Source of the DNA: an uncultured Eubacterium sp. | GTDB taxonomy: Bacteria; Bacillota; Clostridia; Oscillospirales; Acutalibacteraceae | NCBI GenBank assembly: GCA_934512155.1 | Contig: CAKSWS010000010.1 | Coordinates: forward strand, 1 to 44,160 | Direction of reading: 5' to 3' | DNA length: 44,160 bases | Shown: piece after piece, positions 1 to 7,782 of the stretch | How the letters are laid out: every line of letters starts with the position of its first letter | Position numbering within the stretch: position 1 is the first letter of the stretch | Program-made: the position numbers and the translations under genes | Notes under the pieces: model-generated | Seen by the model: only the letters and a program-made list of their open reading frames with translations | Database searches by the model: none | Told to the model about the DNA's origin: nothing

Positions 1-1384
1 CTCCAAATGCTTGAAGAAGTAAGCAAACAAGAAGAACGGGAGCAATATATTTAATCATAACAATATAAACATTTTTTCTGCCGAATTTTTCGCCATTTTT
101 TGTAACCTCTTCAATAACAGTTTTAGGTTTAACAACCCAACCAATCAAAACACAAGTTAACACTGCAACTATAGGCATTAAAATATTATTGCTGATATAA
201 TCCATCAAATCAAGTATTTGACCTACAGAACCACCGGGCAACTTGATTTCAAAATAAAGTTTATTGTAGCCAAGGCAAACAATTATGCCAAACACAAGTG
301 CATAAACTGTTACAATAACAGCACTTTTTTTCCTTGAAAAACAGAATCTGTCCATAATACTTGCAACGATTGCTTCCATTACCGAAACAGAAGACGTTAC
401 AGCGGCAAAAGCAACCATAACAAAGAACAATGCACCGATTATATTGCCTGCAACGCCCATATTTGCAAATACTTTAGGAAGAGATATAAACATAAGTCCG
501 GGTCCGCCTGACATTCCGTCTTTACCCATAAACACATAAACAGCAGGAACAATCATAGCACCTGCAAGAATGGCAACAACCGTATCAAAAATTTCAATTT
601 GATTAATTGATTTCATTAAATTTGTTTCATCTTTAACATAGGAACCGTAAGCAACCATAATGCCCATAGAGACGCTGATTGAAAAGAAAAGCTGACCCAT
701 AGCGTCCATAAGAACAACAAGGAACGATTTAAAAGTAACTCCCTCAAAACTTGGAATTAAATACATTTTCAAGCCCTGAAGACCTGTTCTTACAACACCG
801 TTTTCATCTGTAAACTTAACGGTTAATGAATAAGCAGCAATACCTATAACAAGTAAAAGCAAAACAGGCATTAATACCTTGCTAAACTTTTCTATACCTT
901 TATCAACGCCGCAAAAAACAACTAACGACGTTAAACCGAGAAATACAATAAAAAATACAATGGGCGCCCACTGTTGGGTAATAAAGCCTGTAAAATAGCC
1001 GTCTGCCGCAGCACCGGAACCTGTACCCGTAACGAAATCGGTTAAATATTTTAAGACCCAGCCTCCGATTGTGCAATAATAGGGCAAAATTATTACAGGA
1101 ACAAGAGTAGCAAGTGAACCTAAAAACTTAAATTTTCCGTTTAATTTACCGTATGCCGTAAGAGGACTTTGTTTTGTTTTTCTGCCAATGGCAATTTCGG
1201 TTGTAAGAAGTGTAAAACCAAATGTAAGTGCCAAAATAATGTAAACAAGAATAAACAAACCGCCGTTATCTTTTGCCGCCAAATAAGGAAAACGCCAAAT
1301 ATTTCCCAAACCAACCGCACTGCCTGCCGCAGCAAGAACAAAGCCGATTGAGCCGGAAAAACTGCCTCTCTTTTTCTCTGCCAT
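1..1384 (-). CDS. Sodium:neurotransmitter symporter (SNF/NSS) family transporter, C-terminus cut by window edge
   Basis: Secondary transporter of the LeuT/MhsT type, which couples Na+ entry to amino acid uptake across the cytoplasmic membrane. The N-terminus after ATG at 1384 reads MAEKKRGSFSGSIGFVLAAA followed by GSAVGLGNIWRFPYLAAKDN. This is the hallmark first membrane helix with the unwound Na+/substrate-binding GNxxRFP element. About 461 codons are open to the left edge with no stop, and hydrophobic helices recur throughout, so most of the protein is present (family about 440-510 residues). A GGAG ribosome binding site lies about 9 nt before the ATG and a promoter lies at 1423-1451. It is transcribed away from the ThrE-like genes. 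The substrate is not readable from sequence; an amino acid is likely by family. Confidence 0.93.
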   Translation of the reverse strand, partial: MAEKKRGSFSGSIGFVLAAAGSAVGLGNIWRFPYLAAKDNGGLFILVYIILALTFGFTLLTTEIAIGRKTKQSPLTAYGKLNGKFKFLGSLATLVPVIILPYYCTIGGWVLKYLTDFVTGTGSGAAADGYFTGFITQQWAPIVFFIVFLGLTSLVVFCGVDKGIEKFSKVLMPVLLLLVIGIAAYSLTVKFTDENGVVRTGLQGLKMYLIPSFEGVTFKSFLVVLMDAMGQLFFSISVSMGIMVAYGSYVKDETNLMKSINQIEIFDTVVAILAGAMIVPAVYVFMGKDGMSGGPGLMFISLPKVFANMGVAGNIIGALFFVMVAFAAVTSSVSVMEAIVASIMDRFCFSRKKSAVIVTVYALVFGIIVCLGYNKLYFEIKLPGGSVGQILDLMDYISNNILMPIVAVLTCVLIGWVVKPKTVIEEVTKNGEKFGRKNVYIVMIKYIAPVLLVCLLLQAFG

Positions 1385-1422
1385 AAAAATGACTCCTTTA
1401 AAATTTTATAGTATAGAATCTA

Positions 1423-1451
1423 ATTATAAAATAAGGTTTACACTTTTGCAA
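1423..1451 (-). promoter_or_regulatory. Predicted sigma-A promoter of the SNF transporter
   Basis: Read on the minus strand: -35 TTGCAA (1451-1446), a 17-nt spacer and -10 TATAAT (1428-1423). It gives a leader of about 30 nt before the ATG at 1384. The -35 overlaps a possible plus-strand promoter. Confidence 0.6.
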
Positions 1452-1465
1452 GTCAACGGTTTAAT
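1437..1465 (+). promoter_or_regulatory. Possible sigma-A promoter of the ThrE-like pair
   Basis: -35 TTTACA (1437-1442), 17-nt spacer, -10 TTTAAT (1460-1465). The -10 is imperfect. It overlaps the divergent SNF promoter, so the two transcripts could interfere or share a regulator. Confidence 0.4.
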
Positions 1466-1535
1466 GCGTTAAATCGAAATAGTTAATAAAATCATAAAAT
1501 CAAAGCTTTTTGCAATAATAATTAAAGGTGATTTT

Positions 1536-2255
1536 GTGGAATTGGATTTAGAAAAAATTATAAATATTGCCGAGGAAATAATTAAAAACGGCGGAGAAAT
1601 TTCAAGAGCGGAAGAAACCGTCAGCAGAATTTGCAAAGCAAGTGGCGCAACAAAAACAGACATATTTATTATACCCACATTAATTTCCGTTACGGCAACA
1701 ATAAACAACAAAACCCGCACAATAACAAGAAGAATATATTCAAACGATTTAAATCTTGGAAAAATTGAAGAATGCAACAATGAAGCCAGAAGAATTTGCA
1801 ACAACAAAACAACAAGAAAAATAATTGATTACAATTATTCAACCGTTACTTCAATAATTTGCATTTTTATTGCAACAGGAGCGTTTTGTATTTACTTCGG
1901 AGGAAATATAACAGACGCACTGCTTTCCGGCATTACAGGAATTATTATTTCTTATTTTCCTTTTTTAAAAGAATTTAACAATTTTTCAAAAACGCTTATT
2001 GAATCCACATTGGCAGGCATACTTTCATATATACCCGAGGAAATAGGTATTTTAAACACCCAACCGGATAAAATTATGATAGGTGCAATTATGCTTTTAA
2101 TTCCCGGAATGAGTATAGGTTCGGCAATTAAAGACCTTATCAGCGGCAACCAAATTTCCGGACTTTTTGTTTTAACAGACGCAATTATTACTGCAGGCGC
2201 CATTGCCCTTGGCTTTGCGTTTGCAACTTATGTATTCGGTGGTTTTAATGCTTGA
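1536..2255 (+). CDS. ThrE-like threonine/serine exporter, N-terminal (DUF1212/YjjP-like) subunit
   Basis: 239 residues. It matches the cytosolic plus membrane half of the ThrE exporter family, which exports threonine and serine. In many Firmicutes the exporter is split into a YjjP-like protein and a small YjjB-like protein, as here. The N-terminal third is polar and carries the family pattern GGEISRAEETVSRICKASGA. Hydrophobic helices follow from about residue 108. The start is GTG at 1536, preceded by AAAGGTG with good spacing; no ATG fits better. It overlaps the next gene by 8 nt, which implies translational coupling. The substrate follows from the family only. Confidence 0.85.
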   Translation: MELDLEKIINIAEEIIKNGGEISRAEETVSRICKASGATKTDIFIIPTLISVTATINNKTRTITRRIYSNDLNLGKIEECNNEARRICNNKTTRKIIDYNYSTVTSIICIFIATGAFCIYFGGNITDALLSGITGIIISYFPFLKEFNNFSKTLIESTLAGILSYIPEEIGILNTQPDKIMIGAIMLLIPGMSIGSAIKDLISGNQISGLFVLTDAIITAGAIALGFAFATYVFGGFNA

Positions 2256-2709
2256 TATAATTACTTGTATTTTGGGTGCTTTTGGATTTTCAATTATACT
2301 GAAAGTATCAAAAAGCAAAATTATTTACACAGTTTTAGGCGGCACGATTTCCGCCGTTATTTCCGTTTTAATGCTTAAAAACGGCAAAGGAATATTTTCT
2401 GCAACATTTTATGCAATGATTGCAATTACAACATACAGTGAAATTCTTGCAAGAATAATAAAAACGCCGGCATGCGTTATACTAATGCCTTCCACCGTTC
2501 CGCTGCTGCCCGGCGGTTCGCTTTATTACACCATGAGTTGCCTTATCGCAAAGGACTACAAAAACTTTTTAATTTACGGAAAGGAAACGCTGCTGACAGG
2601 TTTTGGAATAGCATTTGGTGCTGTTATTGTTTCAATTATAAGCATATTCATTAATAAAACATCGGAATTTATAAAAACAAAAAAGCAGGCAAAGCCTGCT
2701 TCAAAATAA
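2248..2709 (+). CDS. ThrE-like exporter, C-terminal (YjjB-like) membrane subunit
   Basis: 153 residues from ATG 2248 (MLDIITCILG). An earlier in-frame start at 2203 lies deep inside the upstream gene and has no ribosome binding site, whereas GGTGG precedes 2248. The protein is mostly hydrophobic with about four helices and the family segment MPSTVPLLPGGSLYY, ending in a lysine-rich tail. With the preceding gene it should form the complete exporter. Its last codons (2683-2701) also encode a hairpin that probably terminates the convergent phosphatase gene. Confidence 0.85.
   Translation: MLDIITCILGAFGFSIILKVSKSKIIYTVLGGTISAVISVLMLKNGKGIFSATFYAMIAITTYSEILARIIKTPACVILMPSTVPLLPGGSLYYTMSCLIAKDYKNFLIYGKETLLTGFGIAFGAVIVSIISIFINKTSEFIKTKKQAKPASK
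2683..2701 (-). terminator. Rho-independent terminator of the histidine phosphatase gene
   Basis: Perfect 8-bp stem AAGCAGGC / GCCTGCTT with loop AAA. On the minus strand it is followed by TTTTTTGTTTTT, a good U tract. It lies inside the end of the convergent YjjB-like gene, so one stretch serves as codons on one strand and terminator on the other. Confidence 0.7.
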
Positions 2710-2712
2710 AAT

Positions 2713-3429
2713 TTAATGACGGGTATCATCATCAAAACATTCACAAAAACGAGCGGCAAACGACGGTTCTCTGCCACCGGCATATAAATGTGACGTATCG
2801 CCGAATTCCATACACCTAAAAGTAGCTATCCCCTTTTCCCTTTCCTCTGTTACCAAAGTTGTTACAGAAGTAGGAAGTGCCACAAAATTATGCCACAAAG
2901 GCATAGGAGACACAGACATAATATGGCTTAAAATCACCGCTTCTACGGCAAAATGGCAAAACAAAACTATCGTGCTGTGATTTGAATTTACAACATCAAA
3001 ATGCCTGCCGTTATGAACATAGCCGTATTCCGATAAAAGAGCGTCAATTCCGTCACACACCTTTTTATATTCTTTTTTAACGTTGCCGCTTTTCATAAGT
3101 TTTGTATTTTGCCAATTATCATAACTGTAATAATCTTCTATTTCCGTCCAATAAGAAGGCAGTTTATCCCAACAGCTTTCATACTTCAACCCTCGCCTTA
3201 CAACACCTTTAAATTCATGAAGCCAATCAAGCTCGACGGCTGTTTTGCCTGTTTTTTCCAATGTATAAGCCGCTGTATCCTTTGCTCTGCCCAAAGGAGA
3301 TACATAAAACTGCGTAACATCCATTTTTGAAATACGCTGTGAAAGAAGCTCTGCCTCTTCTCTGCCGACAGGGGTTAAAGAATCTATTGAATAATCCGGG
3401 TCGCCGTGCCTGCAAATAATTATTTTCAT
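2713..3429 (-). CDS. Histidine phosphatase family protein (phosphoglycerate mutase-like)
   Basis: 238 residues from ATG 3429 (MKIIICRHGDPDYSIDS). A 13-residue upstream extension was rejected because GGTGATG precedes 3429 directly. The RHG motif (residues 7-9) holds the histidine that is phosphorylated in this superfamily. The second catalytic histidine lies in LFCHFAVEA, the equivalent of the family's SHGG-type motif. SPLGRAKDTA is the substrate-pocket segment. The substrate is unknown; members act on sugar phosphates, nucleotides or cobalamin precursors. It is divergent from the yqxD gene. Confidence 0.88.
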   Translation of the reverse strand: MKIIICRHGDPDYSIDSLTPVGREEAELLSQRISKMDVTQFYVSPLGRAKDTAAYTLEKTGKTAVELDWLHEFKGVVRRGLKYESCWDKLPSYWTEIEDYYSYDNWQNTKLMKSGNVKKEYKKVCDGIDALLSEYGYVHNGRHFDVVNSNHSTIVLFCHFAVEAVILSHIMSVSPMPLWHNFVALPTSVTTLVTEEREKGIATFRCMEFGDTSHLYAGGREPSFAARFCECFDDDTRH

Positions 3430-3456
3430 AACATCACCAAAATTATAATAACACAT

Positions 3457-3485
3457 TTGATTAAACAAAACAATTATGTTAATAT
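3457..3485 (+). promoter_or_regulatory. Predicted promoter of yqxD, giving a leaderless or near-leaderless transcript
   Basis: -35 TTGATT (3457-3462), 17-nt spacer, -10 TAATAT (3480-3485). Start of transcription about 7 nt downstream would fall on or next to the ATG at 3492, and no purine-rich ribosome binding site precedes that ATG. Confidence 0.45.
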
Positions 3486-3491
3486 TACAAT

Positions 3492-3935
3492 ATGAGAATT
3501 TTAATTGACGCAGACGGATGCCCTGTTACTAAACTTGCAATAAAAGCGGCAAAACAATTTAATATTGAACCTATAATTTTTTGCGACACAAGCCACATTT
3601 TCAACTACAATGATGTAAAAGTAATTACTGTTGGAAAAGGTGCGGACAGTGCTGATTTTGCCCTTGTAAACCAAATCGAAGAAAAAGACATTGTTGTTAC
3701 ACAAGATTACGGTTTAGCGGCAATGGCACTTTCAAAAAAAGGTTTGCCAATTACACAAAACGGAATGGTAATAACAAACGGCAACATTGATTATTTGCTT
3801 GCAACAAGGTACAGTGCTAAAAAAGCGAGAATGGCAGGCAAGCATTTAAAGGGACCATCAAAGCGAACACAAAAACAAAACGAAGATTTTGAAAAAGCGT
3901 TGATTTCACTTATTAAATCAACACTTGATATATGA
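3492..3935 (+). CDS. yqxD: YaiI/YqxD family protein (DUF188, UPF0178)
   Basis: 147 residues. It opens with MRILIDADGCPVTKLAIKAA, the signature of the DUF188/YaiI family, a PIN-like fold with a conserved DADGCPV loop. Later segments TQDYGLAAMALSKKG and GPSKRT also fit. The length is standard for the family (about 150). The biochemical role is not established; a nuclease-like activity is suggested only by fold. The start lacks a clear ribosome binding site, so translation may be leaderless. Confidence 0.9.
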   Translation: MRILIDADGCPVTKLAIKAAKQFNIEPIIFCDTSHIFNYNDVKVITVGKGADSADFALVNQIEEKDIVVTQDYGLAAMALSKKGLPITQNGMVITNGNIDYLLATRYSAKKARMAGKHLKGPSKRTQKQNEDFEKALISLIKSTLDI

Positions 3936-3953
3936 ACAAAGGCAATATATAAT
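3925..3953 (+). promoter_or_regulatory. Predicted sigma-A promoter of the 72-residue gene and alpha-mannosidase
   Basis: -35 TTGATA (3925-3930), 17-nt spacer, -10 TATAAT (3948-3953). It begins within the last codons of yqxD. A start near 3960 would leave a 25-nt leader with AAAGGA before the ATG at 3985. Confidence 0.6.
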
Positions 3954-3984
3954 AATAGATATTTAATGCGAAAGGAAAAATAAA

Positions 3985-4203
3985 ATGAAAGTAAGATTAC
4001 CCAAACACAGAGAATTTTTAATTAAATTTGAAGACGGATACGACAAATCCGACGAAGCATGGGAAGAACTTAACCAAATTGTTAAAGATTATTCCGTTGA
4101 CGGAAAATCTGTTTACAGTGAAACATTTATTGAAGACAATGAAGATAAGGTTAAAGCTCTTCAGGAAAAATATGAATTTACATATGAAATTATTGAAAAA
4201 TAA
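3985..4203 (+). CDS. Small acidic protein of unknown function upstream of alpha-mannosidase
   Basis: 72 residues, not recognised. It is rich in Asp, Glu and Lys, with no membrane segment or signal peptide, and has predicted short helices (SDEAWEELNQIVKDY and EDKVKALQEKYEF). The ribosome binding site (AAAGGA) and dedicated promoter argue that it is real. It lies 11 nt before the GH38 gene and so should be in the same transcript. A small helper or regulator of the neighbouring enzyme is possible but unsupported. Confidence 0.7.
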   Translation: MKVRLPKHREFLIKFEDGYDKSDEAWEELNQIVKDYSVDGKSVYSETFIEDNEDKVKALQEKYEFTYEIIEK

Positions 4204-4214
4204 AAGGTAAAAAT

Positions 4215-7200
4215 ATGAAAAACAAAAAAGTTTACACAGTTGCCACAGCACATTTAGACACTGTGTGGCGCTGGAATTTGGCAACAACCATTGAAGAATT
4301 TTTGCCGGATACAATTTCCAAAAACTTTGATTTAATAGAAAAGTACCCTAATTACCGTTTTAATTTTGAAGGTGCTTTTCGTTATGAACTGATTGAAGAA
4401 TATTACCCAAAGCAATTTGAAGAAATTCAAGAACTTGTAAAACAAGGCAAATGGTGCCCGGCAGGTTCAAGCTACGAAAACGGAGATGTAAACGTTCCGT
4501 CACCCGAAGCACTTTTCAGAAATATTCTTATAGGCAACAGATATTTTAAAAATAAATTCGGTAAAACAACAACAGACATTTTTTTGCCGGACTGCTTTGG
4601 TTTTGGCTATGCATTACCGTCTGTTATGAAGCACAGCAAACTTAATGGGTTTACAACACAAAAATTAAGCTGGGGTTCTGCTTACGGCGTACCGTTTGAC
4701 TTAGGTTATTGGCAAGGTGTTGACGGCTCAAGAGTATTTGCCTGTCCTGATGCAAGAAGCTACCAATACAAGTTTACAGACGACGTTCGTGCAGATATAA
4801 GCGTTATCGATAAAATAACAAAAAACGCATTTGAAAACGGAATTCCCGAAACATTACACCTTTATGGAACGGGCGACAAAGGCGGCTCACCTACAGAGGA
4901 AAGCGTAAAAGCCGTTAACGACAGCGTTGAGCTTAATGAAAACAATGATTTTAAAGTTATTTCCGCATCTGCAGATGAAATGTTTGCCGATTTGGAAAAG
5001 CTTGATAAAGAAACTTTAAGCAACCTTAAAGTTTGGAACAACGAGCTTGTTATGACGTCTCACGGAGCAGGTTCTTATACATCAAGAACAATATCTAAAC
5101 GTTTTAATGCAAAAAGCGAAGATTTGGCTGATATTGCGGAAAGAGCATGCGTTGCGGCAAGCACAACAGGTGTATATAAATACCCAAAAGAAATATTTAA
5201 CGCTGCTTGGAAAAGAGTTATAAAGCACCAATTTCATGATGATCTTACGGGAACGTCTTGGATGGAGGATTATAACGAAGCATGCAATGATTACTATATT
5301 TCTCAAAACCAATTTAAAACAGAATATGTTGCAGCAGTCGGTGCAATAGCCAATGAACTTAACACCGAATTTGTTACGGAATGCGGTGTTATTGTTAATA
5401 ACCCCACTGCTTATGATAGAAAAGATGCAGTTTCAGCCCACGTTAAGCTTAACCACAACGCAACATTTGTAAGTGTATTTGACTGCAACGGAAATGAAGT
5501 TCCAAGCCAAATTTTGAAAAAAACAGGCAAAGAATTTGACATTGTATTTTTGGCTGATGTTAAATCTCTCGGTTACAGTGTTTACGATGTTAAAGCGGCA
5601 AACACACGCTGTAAAATCACTACAGACTTAAAAGTAAGCGAACATATTTTGGAAAACAAAAAATACAGGCTTGTATTCAACAAAAACGGCGATATAGGTT
5701 CAATTATTGACAAAAAACTCAACAAGCAGTTACTTGATGCACCGATTAAAATGGCTGTTTTAAATGATGTTGGCGCATTATCTTACCCATCATGGGAAAT
5801 AAGAAAAGAAGATTTAGACAAAGAGCCTGCGTTTTATGCAAACTCACCTGAATTTGAAATTGTTGAAAACGGACCGGCAAGAGTTGCAATCAAGGTAACA
5901 AGAACTGCAAACCACACAACAATTTCACAAACCGTTTCACTTACAAGTGAAAGCAACTTTATATCTGTTTTCAACGATATTGACTGGAAATCAAGAAGAA
6001 GCATGCTTAAAGCTGTTTTCCCATTTTCTTGCTACAACAAAACAGCAACGTATGACTTGGGACTTGGTGTAATTAAACGTGAAAACAACACAGATAAATT
6101 ATATGAAGTTCCGGCTCAAAAATGGGCAGATATTACAGCGGGCGACGAAAGTTACGGAGTTTCGATATTCAGCGATTGCAAATACGGATGGGACAAACCG
6201 GCATCAAACACATTAAGGCTTACGTGCATACACACACCATCAGGTGCTTTTACAAAAGAAACACGCCAAGATTTACAGGACTTGGGCAAGAATATTTTTT
6301 CATTTGGTATTTTCAGCCATGAAAACGGATTTGAAAATGCAACCCAAAAGGAAAATCAATTGTTCCAAAAGCCTCTTATTGCTTTTCAAACAAGTGCACG
6401 CAGAAACGGCTGCTTAGGTAACAACTATTCATTTGCACAAGTTAACAACGAAAATGTTATTATAAGAGCAATTAAACTTGCCGAAGATGATGACAGCATA
6501 ATTATAAGAGTTAACGAAGGAACCGGCAAACAACAAAGCAAAGTATGTGTTAGCTTCTTTACAGATATTGAAGAAGTCTGTGAAACATACGCAAACGAGG
6601 AATACAAAAGCAAAGCTAAGTTCAAGGGAAAAGTGCTTACCTTTGACATTAAACCTTTTGGAATAAAAACATTTAAAGTTTCGCTTAAAAAAGCAGATAA
6701 AAAAGGAAAAGAAAACTTTAAAAAAATAGAACTTGAATGCAACTCAAAAGGATTCACCAGCAATGCAGATAAACGCAACGTTATTCTTCAAGGCGGCGGT
6801 TGCTCATTGCCTGCCGAATTATATCCGGCACAAATGACAGTCGGTGGAATCACATTTAAACTAACAGACCCAAACGGCGAAAAGGATGTTTTAGTTGCAA
6901 GAGAGCAAAACATTGAAATTCCCAAAGGCTCAACAAAGATATACATACTTGCCGGTTCAACTCTCGGCGACCGTGAAGTAATATTTTACGTTGACGGGAA
7001 AGAAAAGCCGATAACAGTTCATTCGTTTAATGAACTTGTAGCAAGATGGGATATGGCAGGGTTAAGCCAAACAGCACTTACCAAAAAGGCAAACATTGGT
7101 TTTGAATTTTCGCACACCCACCATCCAGAAGGTGATATTGCCAACGGAAAAGTTAGATTTTATATATATGAAATTGATGTAAGAAACGGAAAAACACTTA

Positions 7201-7478
7201 CACTGCCGGAAGACAACAGAATTATTATATTGGCAATGACAGCTGTTAAGAAGTTTTCCAACACAATACTTGCAACAAAAATTATTGATGAAATTAACAA
7301 CAGCGATTACGATTTTGACGATATTCCGACGATTGATAAAATTATTGACAAAGCCGATTTTATTACAATAAGAGCAGGTAAAATTCAAGACCAGGCAAAC
7401 GGAGGAAAAGGCAAAGGATTTAAACGAGATAATATTATTACAAACATTATTCGTTCATATACAAAATCCGATTGGTAA
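4215..7478 (+). CDS. Alpha-mannosidase, glycoside hydrolase family 38
   Basis: 1087 residues, at the long end for the family. GH38 enzymes are Zn-dependent retaining alpha-mannosidases acting on N-glycan or other mannosides. Visible motifs: ATAHLDTVWRW with Zn ligands H13 and D15; LPDCFGFGYALP with the probable nucleophile D126; SHGAGSYTSR (H283); and KHQFHDDLTGTS near residues 337-346, the family's QFHD motif. The middle region is the beta-sandwich rich half. The last 250 residues form an extra domain with FSHTHHPEGDI, a possible carbohydrate-binding or family-specific module. There is no signal peptide, so it is predicted to act in the cytosol on imported oligosaccharides. A strong terminator follows. 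Confidence 0.93.
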   Translation: MKNKKVYTVATAHLDTVWRWNLATTIEEFLPDTISKNFDLIEKYPNYRFNFEGAFRYELIEEYYPKQFEEIQELVKQGKWCPAGSSYENGDVNVPSPEALFRNILIGNRYFKNKFGKTTTDIFLPDCFGFGYALPSVMKHSKLNGFTTQKLSWGSAYGVPFDLGYWQGVDGSRVFACPDARSYQYKFTDDVRADISVIDKITKNAFENGIPETLHLYGTGDKGGSPTEESVKAVNDSVELNENNDFKVISASADEMFADLEKLDKETLSNLKVWNNELVMTSHGAGSYTSRTISKRFNAKSEDLADIAERACVAASTTGVYKYPKEIFNAAWKRVIKHQFHDDLTGTSWMEDYNEACNDYYISQNQFKTEYVAAVGAIANELNTEFVTECGVIVNNPTAYDRKDAVSAHVKLNHNATFVSVFDCNGNEVPSQILKKTGKEFDIVFLADVKSLGYSVYDVKAANTRCKITTDLKVSEHILENKKYRLVFNKNGDIGSIIDKKLNKQLLDAPIKMAVLNDVGALSYPSWEIRKEDLDKEPAFYANSPEFEIVENGPARVAIKVTRTANHTTISQTVSLTSESNFISVFNDIDWKSRRSMLKAVFPFSCYNKTATYDLGLGVIKRENNTDKLYEVPAQKWADITAGDESYGVSIFSDCKYGWDKPASNTLRLTCIHTPSGAFTKETRQDLQDLGKNIFSFGIFSHENGFENATQKENQLFQKPLIAFQTSARRNGCLGNNYSFAQVNNENVIIRAIKLAEDDDSIIIRVNEGTGKQQSKVCVSFFTDIEEVCETYANEEYKSKAKFKGKVLTFDIKPFGIKTFKVSLKKADKKGKENFKKIELECNSKGFTSNADKRNVILQGGGCSLPAELYPAQMTVGGITFKLTDPNGEKDVLVAREQNIEIPKGSTKIYILAGSTLGDREVIFYVDGKEKPITVHSFNELVARWDMAGLSQTALTKKANIGFEFSHTHHPEGDIANGKVRFYIYEIDVRNGKTLTLPEDNRIIILAMTAVKKFSNTILATKIIDEINNSDYDFDDIPTIDKIIDKADFITIRAGKIQDQANGGKGKGFKRDNIITNIIRSYTKSDW

Positions 7479-7484
7479 TATGCA

Positions 7485-7519
7485 AAAAGAGCTTATACAC
7501 AAAATGTATAAGCTCTTTT
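7485..7519 (+). terminator. Rho-independent terminator of the alpha-mannosidase operon
   Basis: Perfect 15-bp stem AAAAGAGCTTATACA / TGTATAAGCTCTTTT with loop CAAAA, then ATTATTGTT. It starts 7 nt after the stop codon. Confidence 0.9.
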
Positions 7520-7730
7520 ATTATTGTTAAGGCATATAACTTTACAAAACCGTTCATTGAAGAATTGCGGAAAACTTTGTTGAAAATGTTAAAGATTCAA
7601 CCGCAAAAATGTGGAAAACTGTGTTAAAACGGTTTAAAATGTAAAGGCATTTAACTTGCATTAACATAATTTTCCACAATTTTAATTTTCAGTATACAAA
7701 TTGATAAAAAAATAACAAATGAATATACAC
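7520..7730. other. Repeat-rich intergenic block between convergent genes
   Basis: This 210-bp stretch lies between two terminators and holds no credible gene. It contains two imperfect direct repeats with TGCGGAAAACT (7566-7576) and TGTGGAAAACT (7610-7620), 44 bp apart. TTTTCCACA (7670-7678) is inverted relative to TGTGGAAAA (7610-7618); both differ by one base from the DnaA box TTATCCACA. A second pair is TAAGGCATATAACTT (7528-7542) and AAAGGCATTTAACTT (7643-7657). CTTTACAAAACCG near 7540 is nearly inverted by CGGTTTAAAATGTAAAG near 7630. The function is unknown. Confidence 0.5.
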
Positions 7731-7763
7731 AAAAACTCAGCAGTTTATAACCGCTGAGTTTTT
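7731..7763 (-). terminator. Rho-independent terminator of ftsZ
   Basis: Stem CTCAGC / GCTGAG, extended by AAAAA / TTTTT, around an 11-nt loop. On the minus strand it is followed by TTTTTGTG. It lies 20 nt beyond the ftsZ stop. Confidence 0.85.
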
Positions 7764-7782
7764 TATGTATGAAATATACCGA

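Noticed and set aside
2203..2247. Earlier start of the YjjB-like gene
   Set aside because: It lies within the upstream gene and has no ribosome binding site; ATG 2248 with GGTGG fits the family length.
5082..5312. Antisense and out-of-frame open stretches inside the mannosidase, ftsZ, murF, mutS2 and others
   Set aside because: They are shadows of strong coding frames, lack ribosome binding sites and show no family patterns.
7528..7678. Chromosome origin (oriC) at the DnaA-box-like repeats
   Set aside because: No dnaA, dnaN or rpmH nearby, boxes are imperfect, and there is no clear unwinding element; kept only as a repeat block.
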